Assembly: GCA_937973585.1 (NCBI GenBank)
Contig: CALJKN010000111.1
Location: 1-5,341, forward strand
Length of the DNA: 5,341 nucleotides
Reading direction: 5' to 3'
From: an uncultured Helicobacteraceae bacterium
GTDB taxonomy: Bacteria; Campylobacterota; Campylobacteria; Campylobacterales; UBA6016
The notes below the pieces were generated by a model. The model was not told the origin of the DNA. It saw only the letters and a program-made list of their open reading frames with translations, and did no database searches. A program made the translations under genes and the position numbers. Positions 1-4,955 of the stretch are shown here, in pieces (the stretch's first letter is position 1; each line of letters opens with the position of its first letter).

Positions 1-381
1 TGATAGGTTGTGCTCTTTTGCTACCGATTTCAAAAATATCTCTGTCGTCTCACCGGGAATCAAGGTAACCGAAAAGTTTTTACTTTTACCCTTTACCATG
101 GCTTCCAAAAGTTCAAGTCTAGTACTCACTCCGTCAAGCGATATGGAGCCGCTTTTTGCCCCTCCTAGGTATTTGAGGGTTATCCCGTCGATGATATTTG
201 TGGTTATTCCTATATCGGATAACGATTCGAGCGCATTTTGGTTTGACCCCTTTTCTATTTTTACAAACTTCTCTTTTGGCTCTATATTCTCGTTTAGGTA
301 GGTGAAAAGATACAATGCAAAGCCGCCGAGGGCTAAAATGAGAGCTACGGTTGTTTTTAATATCAAATACATAAAATTCAT
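1..381 (-). CDS. mltG: Endolytic transglycosylase MltG (YceG family), N-terminal part, cut by window edge
   Basis: MltG is an inner-membrane lytic transglycosylase that cleaves nascent peptidoglycan strands and so sets glycan chain length. Reading leftward from the ATG at 381, 127 codons stay open to the window edge. Residues about 4-28 form one hydrophobic membrane anchor (LILKTTVALILALGGFALYL). A periplasmic region follows with the usual MltG layout: FVKIEKGS at 39-46, a stretch resembling the 'early, low-affinity' LysM-like subdomain, LLEAMVKGK at 91-99, then VTLIPGETTEIFLKSVAK at 105-122, matching the family's 'V-T-I-P-E-G-x-T-x-x-x-I-A' segment. The catalytic Glu lies further C-terminal, outside the window. 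A second in-frame ATG at 372 is an alternative start; neither has a strong Shine-Dalgarno sequence. The gene diverges from the citrate synthase gene across about 40 bases. Family assignment comes from the pattern of anchor plus motif, recognised by eye. Confidence 0.8.
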   Translation of the reverse strand, partial: MNFMYLILKTTVALILALGGFALYLFTYLNENIEPKEKFVKIEKGSNQNALESLSDIGITTNIIDGITLKYLGGAKSGSISLDGVSTRLELLEAMVKGKSKNFSVTLIPGETTEIFLKSVAKEHNLS

Positions 382-421
382 AGGATAGATTTTATTCAAG
401 AGTGGATTTAAAGAGGGTTAA

Positions 422-1555
422 ATGGAACAAAACGAAGTCATACCGGGTCTAGCCGGAATAGCCGCCGCAAAATCTGAGATTAGCTACATAGACGGAGAGG
501 CCGGAAAGCTGGAGTATAGAGGGATAGATATTTTAGAGCTTACGGAGTATTCAAATTTTTTGGAAACCGCTTTTATGCTTATATACGGCGAGCTGCCCGA
601 TGCTGCCGAGTTTAAGCGGTGGAACGAGACGATAGTTCGCCGTCAAAAACTAAAATTTAGAATCGTAGATATTATGAAAAACCTCCCGGATTCTACGCAT
701 CCGATGAGTGTCTTGCAGGCAATGATAGCGATACTCGGGGCTTTTTATACCGATGCCAATTACTCCGAGGATTTTGAGTATGACACTATCACGAGACTGA
801 TAGCAAAAACTCCGGTCGTTATGGCAAACTGGATGAGAATGAGAAGGGGTGACGAGCCGATACGAGCAAGAGAGGAGTTAAGCTTTAGCGAAAATATATT
901 ATTGATGCTAAACGGAAAGGTTCCGGATTCTGAGATAGCGAAGATACTGGATAAATGTCTCATACTCCACGCCGAACACACGATGAATGCCTCTACGTTT
1001 GCTACTTTGGTTGTGGGTTCTACGCTTGCCGATCCGTATAAGGTCATATCGGCGGCTCTGGGTTCCCTCTCCGGCCCTCTGCACGGCGGAGCAAATGAAG
1101 AGGTTGTAAAAATGCTCATAGAGATAGGTGAGCCTAAAAATGCAAAAGCCTATATCGCCAAAAAAATCAAAAACAAAGAAAAAATAATGGGCTTCGGGCA
1201 TAGGGTCTATAAGACATACGACCCAAGGGCCGTAGAGCTAGAGAAACTCCTCAAAAGGGTAGTTGAGATAAAAGGGGAGAGCAGGCTATATAAGGTAGCA
1301 AAAGAGGTCGAAAAGCACGCTTTAGAGCACCTAAGGCAAAAAGGGGTATATCCGAATGTCGATTTTTACTCGGGGTGTATCTATCATCTACTGGGCATCC
1401 CGACCGAGTTTTTTACCTCTATCTTTGCAATAGCCAGAACCGCCGGATGGCTAGCACATTGGAGGGAGTATAAAGCCGATAATAAACTATTCCGCCCAGT
1501 ACAGGTATACACCGGCAAAAGAGGCGAAAAATATAAGTTTATGGATGAGAGGTAG
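422..1555 (+). CDS. gltA: Citrate synthase, short (about 375 aa) citrate/2-methylcitrate synthase form
   Basis: It condenses acetyl-CoA with oxaloacetate to citrate, the entry step of the oxidative TCA cycle, in the cytoplasm. The protein has 377 residues, typical of the short Bacillus/archaeal-like and PrpC-like branch rather than the roughly 425-residue enterobacterial type. The catalytic triad is visible: His221 in GPLHGGANE, His260 in GFGHRVYKTYDPRA and Asp313 in NVDFYSG. Other family blocks are present: GLAGIAA near the N-terminus, LEYRGIDILEL at 30-40, HAEHTMNAS at 183-191 and FAIARTAGWLAHW at 335-347, followed by RPVQVYTG. The ATG at 422 has an AGAGGG ribosome-binding sequence 4 bases upstream, and the 40-base gap to mltG leaves no room for a longer start. 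The gene appears intact, and its last 17 bases overlap the convergent regulator gene. 2-Methylcitrate synthase (PrpC) cannot be excluded from sequence alone; no other prp genes are visible nearby. Confidence 0.93.
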   Translation: MEQNEVIPGLAGIAAAKSEISYIDGEAGKLEYRGIDILELTEYSNFLETAFMLIYGELPDAAEFKRWNETIVRRQKLKFRIVDIMKNLPDSTHPMSVLQAMIAILGAFYTDANYSEDFEYDTITRLIAKTPVVMANWMRMRRGDEPIRAREELSFSENILLMLNGKVPDSEIAKILDKCLILHAEHTMNASTFATLVVGSTLADPYKVISAALGSLSGPLHGGANEEVVKMLIEIGEPKNAKAYIAKKIKNKEKIMGFGHRVYKTYDPRAVELEKLLKRVVEIKGESRLYKVAKEVEKHALEHLRQKGVYPNVDFYSGCIYHLLGIPTEFFTSIFAIARTAGWLAHWREYKADNKLFRPVQVYTGKRGEKYKFMDER

Positions 1556-2459
1556 AATCTAAATATTGAGCTACCCGTTTCTCGACCTCGTCCGCTAGAG
1601 TCTGTGGCTCTAGCGGTCTTACAAATGGAATCCACTTCATAATCTCAGGAATTATTTCATAGTCATCGGTTATTTTGACCTCTAAAATATAGTCCCCCAT
1701 ATCTGGCATGACACTTTGACTTTTATTTAGTGGTTTTCTTTCAAAGTATTTGCATATCTCCCTGCTTACCCATAATTTTGCCGTGTATGCTTTTGCGTCA
1801 GGAGAAAACCATATATTTATTGCGTTTTCCAAGTGTTCTTGCAGTTTTTTAGAAGTTTTGAATTTATTGCTTGTGAGTTGTAACCCGCTAATGCTCTTGA
1901 TGTGGTATTTTTTGATTATGTCTTCCCTTGTGTCTGTGGCTATCAAATACCAAAAACCGTCAAAGCTTGCAATTTTGTGTGGCTTTGCGTTTACCTCAAA
2001 ACTTTTTTTGGTAAGTTTGTATGTAAAAGTAACTTCCAAACTCTCCTTTATTGCCATATCAAGTTCGGACATCACTTGCATATGGCTTCCGATGTCTTCC
2101 ATCTGAATTTTTGCAAACACCGCTGGGTCAAGTTGCTCCTTTAGTCTAGTGAGAAGCGATTTAGCCCTCATTGCGAAATCAGAGCCCAAATTTTCACTCA
2201 GTCTTTCCAATATCTCAAGCGTTACCGTGTCTTTTGGCGATGCTAGCTTTGATTTTTGTGTAAGAACAAAACCGCCCTTGGTTCGTTCCATCATTTGACC
2301 GAGTGATGTTCGCTGGTGAATGTCTCTTTGTATTGTTTTTTCACTTACGCCAAACTCTATAGCCAGCTCTTTCATGTTTATTGTCTCACCGTCGTATGCT
2401 CGTTGAAAAATTTCGTATATTCGTCGCATTGCTTTGTCGTAGTCGTGTTTATAGGGCAT
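1539..2459 (-). CDS. WYL-domain transcriptional regulator (wHTH-WYL-WCX)
   Basis: Predicted cytoplasmic DNA-binding regulator that senses a ligand, in known relatives often a nucleic acid or nucleotide, through its WYL domain. From the ATG at 2459 it has 306 residues. A DeoR/HTH_11-like winged helix-turn-helix occupies about 8-66, with the recognition helix around VSEKTIQRDI (38-47). A linker runs to about 130. The WYL domain follows (about 130-200), with FWYLIATDTRE at 169-179 and KYHIKSISGLQL at 184-195. The WCX-like C-terminal domain (about 225-300) contains GDYILEVKITDDYEIIPEIM. An in-frame TTG at 2483 would add eight residues, but the ATG is preferred because AGAGGA lies exactly 6 bases upstream of it. 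The gene diverges from an operon across a 110-base gap holding a perfect palindrome, so it probably controls that operon and itself. Relatives such as BrxR and CapW regulate phage-defence loci; this protein's own target is not known. Confidence 0.88.
   Translation of the reverse strand: MPYKHDYDKAMRRIYEIFQRAYDGETINMKELAIEFGVSEKTIQRDIHQRTSLGQMMERTKGGFVLTQKSKLASPKDTVTLEILERLSENLGSDFAMRAKSLLTRLKEQLDPAVFAKIQMEDIGSHMQVMSELDMAIKESLEVTFTYKLTKKSFEVNAKPHKIASFDGFWYLIATDTREDIIKKYHIKSISGLQLTSNKFKTSKKLQEHLENAINIWFSPDAKAYTAKLWVSREICKYFERKPLNKSQSVMPDMGDYILEVKITDDYEIIPEIMKWIPFVRPLEPQTLADEVEKRVAQYLDSTSHP
1592..1616 (+). terminator. Perfect 9-bp stem hairpin just after the citrate synthase gene, possible terminator
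   Basis: CCGCTAGAG (1592-1600) and CTCTAGCGG (1608-1616) are exact reverse complements around the 7-base loop TCTGTGG. The stem is GC-rich compared with its surroundings and starts 36 bases after the citrate synthase stop, followed by TCTT on the plus strand. The T-run is poor for an intrinsic terminator, so termination would be weak or assisted. The hairpin lies inside the 3' end of the convergent regulator gene, in the codons for its RPLEPQTLAD segment, so it could be a coincidence of coding sequence. Confidence 0.4.
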
Positions 2460-2465
2460 CTTTCT

Positions 2466-2471
2466 TCCTCT
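2466..2471 (-). promoter_or_regulatory. Shine-Dalgarno site that decides the WYL regulator start
   Basis: On the minus strand AGAGGA lies 6 bases before the ATG at 2459. It falls inside the extra codons that would be read from the alternative TTG at 2483, which itself has no comparable site. This favours the ATG. Confidence 0.65.
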
Positions 2472-2485
2472 TGGATTTGTCAAAG

Positions 2486-2491
2486 ATTATC
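2486..2491 (-). promoter_or_regulatory. Candidate -10 element for the WYL regulator
   Basis: The minus strand reads GATAAT, one mismatch from the TATAAT consensus. A start point about 7 bases downstream would give a leader of about 20 bases before the ATG at 2459. The corresponding -35 position (about 2509-2514) falls on one arm of the nearby palindrome and is not a consensus -35. The prediction is by eye only. Confidence 0.4.
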
Positions 2492-2509
2492 TGAAAAATT
2501 TTAAAAATT

Positions 2510-2527
2510 GGGACATAAGGGTGTCCC
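2510..2527. promoter_or_regulatory. Perfect inverted repeat GGGACA-N6-TGTCCC, candidate operator
   Basis: The sequence is GGGACATAAGGGTGTCCC: exact 6-base arms (2510-2515 and 2522-2527) around a 6-base centre. Symmetry stops at the arm edges. It sits between the divergent regulator gene and the 77-codon gene, between the two candidate -10 elements, where both -35 boxes would be expected. A dimeric repressor bound here could block both promoters. The obvious candidate is the adjacent WYL protein; that pairing is inferred from position alone. It is unlikely to be a terminator because no gene ends here. Confidence 0.6.
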
Positions 2528-2537
2528 GCGCGTCAAC

Positions 2538-2546
2538 TATTATATT
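2538..2546 (+). promoter_or_regulatory. Candidate -10 region of the 77-aa / WG / cREC operon
   Basis: TATTATATT contains the overlapping hexamers TATTAT and TATATT. A start about 7 bases on leaves a leader of roughly 18 bases, containing the AAGGA ribosome-binding site at 2559-2563, before the ATG at 2570. There is no clear -35 box; that position is covered by the right half of the inverted repeat. Confidence 0.45.
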
Positions 2547-2569
2547 GAAAATAGCAAAAAGGACTCAAT

Positions 2570-2803
2570 ATGACTGTCGAAGAAGTTAGGCTGTTTGCGC
2601 AGTTAGGAGTAAGGAGATTATCACCGCAAAATCAAGCCATACTCACTGAAAAGTGGAATCAAATACGACCGACATGCACTCATGAAGAGTATAAGGCATG
2701 GCTACTTGAAAATGAAGGAAAAATAGATGTTTCAATTTTGTTTCAAAAAATTCCCAATAAGGAAAAAGAAAAAGTCAGCACAAAGGGGATAATTTATGCC
2801 TGA
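2570..2803 (+). CDS. Small protein of unknown function, first gene of the divergent operon
   Basis: I do not recognise this 77-residue protein. It is soluble-looking, without signal peptide or membrane segment, and mostly helical in character, with several aromatic residues (F9, W29, Y41, W44, F58). The C-terminal third is Lys/Glu-rich (IPNKEKEKVSTKG). It is likely to be a real gene: AAGGA lies 6 bases before the ATG, a plausible -10 element lies upstream, and its stop overlaps the next start by 8 bases (2796-2803), implying translational coupling with the WG-repeat gene. A small partner or adaptor of the WG/cREC pair is possible, but nothing in the sequence establishes a function. Confidence 0.7.
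   Translation: MTVEEVRLFAQLGVRRLSPQNQAILTEKWNQIRPTCTHEEYKAWLLENEGKIDVSILFQKIPNKEKEKVSTKGIIYA
2783..2788 (+). promoter_or_regulatory. Ribosome-binding site of the WG-repeat gene
   Basis: AAGGGG lies inside the end of the 77-codon gene, 7 bases before the ATG at 2796. It supports that start and the 8-base gene overlap. Confidence 0.5.
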
Positions 2804-3263
2804 CGACTTTGATATTGCATGGCAATTTTACGAAGGCGTGGCAGGGGTTTGCAATGTTGGGAAATGGGGTTTTGTGGCAAAAGATGGACATATGGTGTCG
2901 GAGTGCAAATATCAAGAAATTTGGCACTTTTCGGAAGGCTTGGCAAGGGTAAGATTGAGAGGCTTATGGGGCTATATCAATCTATCGGGTGAGACGGTGA
3001 TTGATTGTAAATATACACAAGCATTCGATTTTAAAAATGGCGTTGCAAAAGTTTCCAATGGAAAATACTTTGGGCTTATCAATGTGTGCGGCGATGAACT
3101 GACGGACTTTGTTTATAGTGAGATAGATAACTTCCAAAATAGCTATGCAATAGCAAAAAGAGGTAGTTTTTACGGCGTAATTATGAGCAATGGGGATGTG
3201 CATATTGATTTTGTGCATAACAGGATTTTACATTTTGACTATGCAAACGGACGGATTGTGTGA
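2796..3263 (+). CDS. WG-repeat (KWG-type beta repeat) protein
   Basis: WG repeats are short beta-rich units, usually in tandem, that probably act as binding scaffolds; no enzymatic role is known for them. The 155-residue protein is almost entirely repeats of about 34 residues. Each begins with a G-V/L-A-x-V-like strand followed by a W/F/Y-G pair: KWGF at 23-26, LWGY at 57-60, YFGL at 91-94 and FYGV at 125-128. Each continues through a G-rich turn, a CKY- or FVY-like strand, and a closing F at about 45, 79, 113 and 147. Trp in the signature decays to Phe and then Tyr along the chain. A fifth repeat is only begun (FDYANGRIV) before the stop. There is no signal peptide, so it is probably cytoplasmic. 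It overlaps the 77-codon gene by 8 bases and the cREC gene by 4, so the three products are probably made together and may form a complex. Confidence 0.85.
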   Translation: MPDDFDIAWQFYEGVAGVCNVGKWGFVAKDGHMVSECKYQEIWHFSEGLARVRLRGLWGYINLSGETVIDCKYTQAFDFKNGVAKVSNGKYFGLINVCGDELTDFVYSEIDNFQNSYAIAKRGSFYGVIMSNGDVHIDFVHNRILHFDYANGRIV

Positions 3264-3616
3264 CAAAGTTATATTTGGACGACATCAGAGAGCCTGACGA
3301 TGCCGATTATGTCGTAGTAAGAAGTTTTGATGAGGCAATGAGTTTTGTATTGGAAAGAGGAGCCCCTGAGTTTATTAGTTTCGACCATGATTTGGGATGT
3401 TCGGATGATGGGCGGATATACCCAAGTGGATATGACCTTGCAAAATGGCTAGTTGAATCAGATATATCCGGTCTGATAGCCATCCCAGACAACTTTACTT
3501 TTGCTATCCATTCGCAAAATCCGGTTGGCTCAAAAAACATTGAAATGTTGTTAAGTAGATACATGCTTTTTAGGCATAAAGGGCGTATGGCTGAAATAAA
3601 ACTTGACACTATTTAA
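3260..3616 (+). CDS. cREC-family (cyclic-phosphate-processing receiver-like domain) protein
   Basis: This 118-residue protein consists of one domain of the cREC type, a receiver-like fold predicted from comparative genomics to act on cyclic phosphates, for example RNA ends. The motifs run in the expected order: KLYLDDIREP at 3-12 (acidic pair D7-D8), FISFDHDLGCSDDG at 38-51 (D42-H43-D44), SGYDLAKWL at 56-64, and FAIHSQNPVG at 81-90 (H84, N87, P88). The His residues in DHDL and HSxN distinguish it from ordinary phospho-acceptor receivers. It starts with GTG, which overlaps the WG gene's stop (GTGA), and only a weak ribosome-binding sequence is seen, so it probably depends on translational coupling. 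No output or DNA-binding domain is attached. Family assignment is by motif; the biochemical activity is predicted in the literature as I recall it, not shown here. Confidence 0.8.
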   Translation: MTKLYLDDIREPDDADYVVVRSFDEAMSFVLERGAPEFISFDHDLGCSDDGRIYPSGYDLAKWLVESDISGLIAIPDNFTFAIHSQNPVGSKNIEMLLSRYMLFRHKGRMAEIKLDTI

Positions 3617-3633
3617 TAGGGGTATGTTATATT
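3603..3633 (+). promoter_or_regulatory. Candidate promoter of the putative nuclease gene pair (TTGACA / extended -10)
   Basis: A perfect TTGACA (3603-3608) within the last codons of the cREC gene is followed, after 19 bases, by TATATT (3628-3633) preceded by TG-N, an extended -10 pattern. The spacer is slightly long; TTATAT at 3627 would make it 18. Transcription would start near 3640. That lies after the TTG at 3637 and before the GTG at 3676, giving a leader of about 36 bases. It implies that the nuclease pair is transcribed separately from the WG/cREC operon, at least in part. Confidence 0.5.
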
Positions 3634-3663
3634 ATTTTGCAAAATGGGATTTATATTTTCGAC

Positions 3664-3669
3664 AAGGGG
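3664..3669 (+). promoter_or_regulatory. Shine-Dalgarno site that decides the putative nuclease start
   Basis: AAGGGG sits 6 bases before the GTG at 3676. The alternative TTG at 3637 has its nearest G-rich sequence (AGGGG at 3618) about 14 bases away, which is too far. Confidence 0.5.
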
Positions 3670-3675
3670 TTATCG

Positions 3676-4374
3676 GTGATTGAGGCGGAAATCAATAGAA
3701 AAATTAGACAGCAACAGCCAATATCAACGCAAGAAGATGTTTTAACCTCCAATATATTTGGGTTATTGTCGCTTGTCGATATGTATTTGCTAAAAATACT
3801 TTCACATGCAAAACCTATCCACTCTGGTGCGGAGATAAAAAACTTTATCAGAGAAAGCAGCATTGACGGAAAGATAGAATTTTGGAAAATTTTTAATAAC
3901 AAAAACGACAAAAATAACAAAACAAGAGATGAGCCTGATATATATTTCAAAATGAGAAATGGAAATAAGATTATAGTGGAGGTTAAATACTATAGCGGCG
4001 AGAGCTCTGAGGATCAGCTTGAAGATTACTCCCATCATTGCGATGCACTCATCTACCTAACGCCAGACAATAAAATAGCAGCCGAAACTATCGAAAAATA
4101 TGCAAATAACAAAAAAGTATTTTGGCTAAGTTGGGAGCAGTTTCATATTGCCGCCGAATTGGCGAAAAAAGATAGCGAAGGCTTGGAGCAAAAAATCTTG
4201 GATATGGTCTGCAGGTATTTGGAACACAAAAATCTAAAGTATTGGAACGGATGGGAAACCGATATGGAGAGGCAAATTTTTAGTTGTCTGTTTTATGATA
4301 AAGAGTACTTTCACGGGCTTGGAGGCTACATAAATATTGCTAGAACAAAATTTTATCAGGAGGTCGAAAAATGA
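3676..4374 (+). CDS. PD-(D/E)XK-fold putative nuclease
   Basis: Predicted DNA or RNA nuclease of the restriction-endonuclease-like fold, substrate unknown. Numbered from the GTG at 3676 (232 residues), the core motif is DEPDIYFKMRNG followed by KIIVEVKYYSGE. This gives Asp88, then Glu102-x-Lys104 on a hydrophobic strand, with Gln114 in the following helix (SSEDQLEDY): the D...ExK...Q pattern of this superfamily. The N-terminal segment (EAEINRKIRQQ, then EDVLTSNIFGLL) resembles the N-terminal helices of other proteins with this fold. The C-terminal half contains KKVFWLSWEQF and is otherwise unrecognised. The reading frame is open upstream to a TTG at 3637 (245 residues), but the GTG has a good ribosome-binding site and agrees with the candidate promoter start. 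The gene overlaps its partner by ATGA. The fold assignment is a motif-level inference; a homing, restriction or defence nuclease are all possible. Confidence 0.72.
   Translation: MIEAEINRKIRQQQPISTQEDVLTSNIFGLLSLVDMYLLKILSHAKPIHSGAEIKNFIRESSIDGKIEFWKIFNNKNDKNNKTRDEPDIYFKMRNGNKIIVEVKYYSGESSEDQLEDYSHHCDALIYLTPDNKIAAETIEKYANNKKVFWLSWEQFHIAAELAKKDSEGLEQKILDMVCRYLEHKNLKYWNGWETDMERQIFSCLFYDKEYFHGLGGYINIARTKFYQEVEK
4358..4364 (+). promoter_or_regulatory. Near-perfect Shine-Dalgarno sequence for the 4371 gene
   Basis: AGGAGGT, the strongest ribosome-binding site in the window, lies within the end of the nuclease gene, 6 bases before the overlapping ATGA. The second gene should be translated efficiently as well as being coupled to the first. 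Confidence 0.65.
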
Positions 4375-4955
4375 TTAATCAAAAAACAGAGAATGCGGTC
4401 AATGTACTAAAGTATTGTTCGGAGCTTTGCACGGATATTGATAGTATTTTTGAAGATATTGCAAAAGCTTTAGAAGGAAAGCGAAAAAAACAAACAAGGG
4501 ATTTTGAAGAAAAAACTTTTGATTTTCTTACTGACAAAAAAGATGGATGGCTTAATTGGGAGTGCTATTTTGAAAAAAATGGATTAATTAGGGTTGTTTT
4601 CATGCTGGCTGTGAAAGGAAAAAGCGGGTTTGATAGCGACTTGTCATATTGCGACATGATGGAGTATCTTGGTGTTGACCCAAAAATACCGCTTTTGTGT
4701 TTTTACGGTGTTTTTAAGCCTGTTGACCTAAGTAAGGCGAAATACGCTAATTGGTGGTACACATATTTAAGAGATTCTGATACAAAAGAAGAATGGCTTG
4801 ATTTTGATATTAACAATATAGCACTTGATAAAGAAATTATTATAAAAACGCAAGATTGGAATGATGAACACAAGGACGAATATGGCGACTATAACGAGTG
4901 GTTTTCTGGGGCAAAAATCAGGCACCGAATCAGTACTTCTTCGGAAGTGAGCTGA
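4371..4955 (+). CDS. Protein of unknown function paired with the putative nuclease; 3' end probably artefactual
   Basis: I do not recognise this protein (194 residues as read). It is acidic and rich in aromatic residues, with Trp at 60, 63, 128, 129, 142, 163 and 177. It begins with a predicted helical region (about 8-50), then a mixed region with a beta-like strand LIRVVFMLAVKG (72-83) and a hydrophobic PLLCFYGVF (107-115). No signal peptide, membrane segment or known motif is seen. It overlaps the nuclease gene by ATGA and has a near-perfect ribosome-binding site, so the two products are probably made in fixed ratio; a nuclease partner or inhibitor would fit, but that is conjecture. The tail from about residue 182 (KIRHRISTSSEVS) is read out of frame across GC-rich DNA that encodes a glycosidase. 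The native C-terminus is therefore probably missing and the stop at 4953-4955 is not the true one. Confidence 0.65.
   Translation: MINQKTENAVNVLKYCSELCTDIDSIFEDIAKALEGKRKKQTRDFEEKTFDFLTDKKDGWLNWECYFEKNGLIRVVFMLAVKGKSGFDSDLSYCDMMEYLGVDPKIPLLCFYGVFKPVDLSKAKYANWWYTYLRDSDTKEEWLDFDINNIALDKEIIIKTQDWNDEHKDEYGDYNEWFSGAKIRHRISTSSEVS
4900..4928. other. Probable chimeric join between two unrelated genomes
   Basis: To the left the DNA is about 22-30% GC and continues the 4371 reading frame. To the right it is about 53-60% GC and encodes a GH31 enzyme in a different frame (stop TAA at 4892-4894 in that frame, convincing homology from 4928). There is no inverted repeat, target duplication, tRNA or terminator at the change. 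Both coding regions are cut internally, which fits misassembly or a chimeric clone or amplicon better than a natural insertion. The exact junction cannot be placed by eye. Confidence 0.75.

Noticed and set aside
8..301. A 97-codon open frame on the plus strand.
   Set aside because: It is antisense to the well-supported mltG frame on the minus strand, has no ribosome-binding site, and its product has no recognisable features.
760..1201. Minus-strand open frames inside the citrate synthase gene.
   Set aside because: They are shadows of a complete gene with all catalytic residues; their products are low-complexity and unrecognised.
1750..2504. Plus-strand open frames across the WYL regulator gene, Phe/Cys/Leu-rich.
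   Set aside because: They are antisense shadows; the minus-strand frame has clear wHTH, WYL and WCX domains and a good ribosome-binding site.
2510..2527. The palindrome as a transcription terminator.
   Set aside because: It lies between two gene starts, has no T-run, and both flanking genes are transcribed away from it.
2570..2803. A toxin-antitoxin pair formed by the 77-aa gene and its neighbour.
   Set aside because: Neither product shows a known toxin or antitoxin motif; the neighbour is a WG-repeat scaffold.
2796..3263. The repeats as a DNA-level tandem array or CRISPR.
   Set aside because: The periodicity of about 34 residues is in the protein only; the nucleotide units are too diverged and there are no spacers.
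3260..3616. The cREC protein as an ordinary two-component response regulator receiver.
   Set aside because: It has DHDL and HSxNP motifs rather than the usual phospho-acceptor Asp and switch Thr/Ser-Lys arrangement, and no histidine kinase or output domain is nearby.
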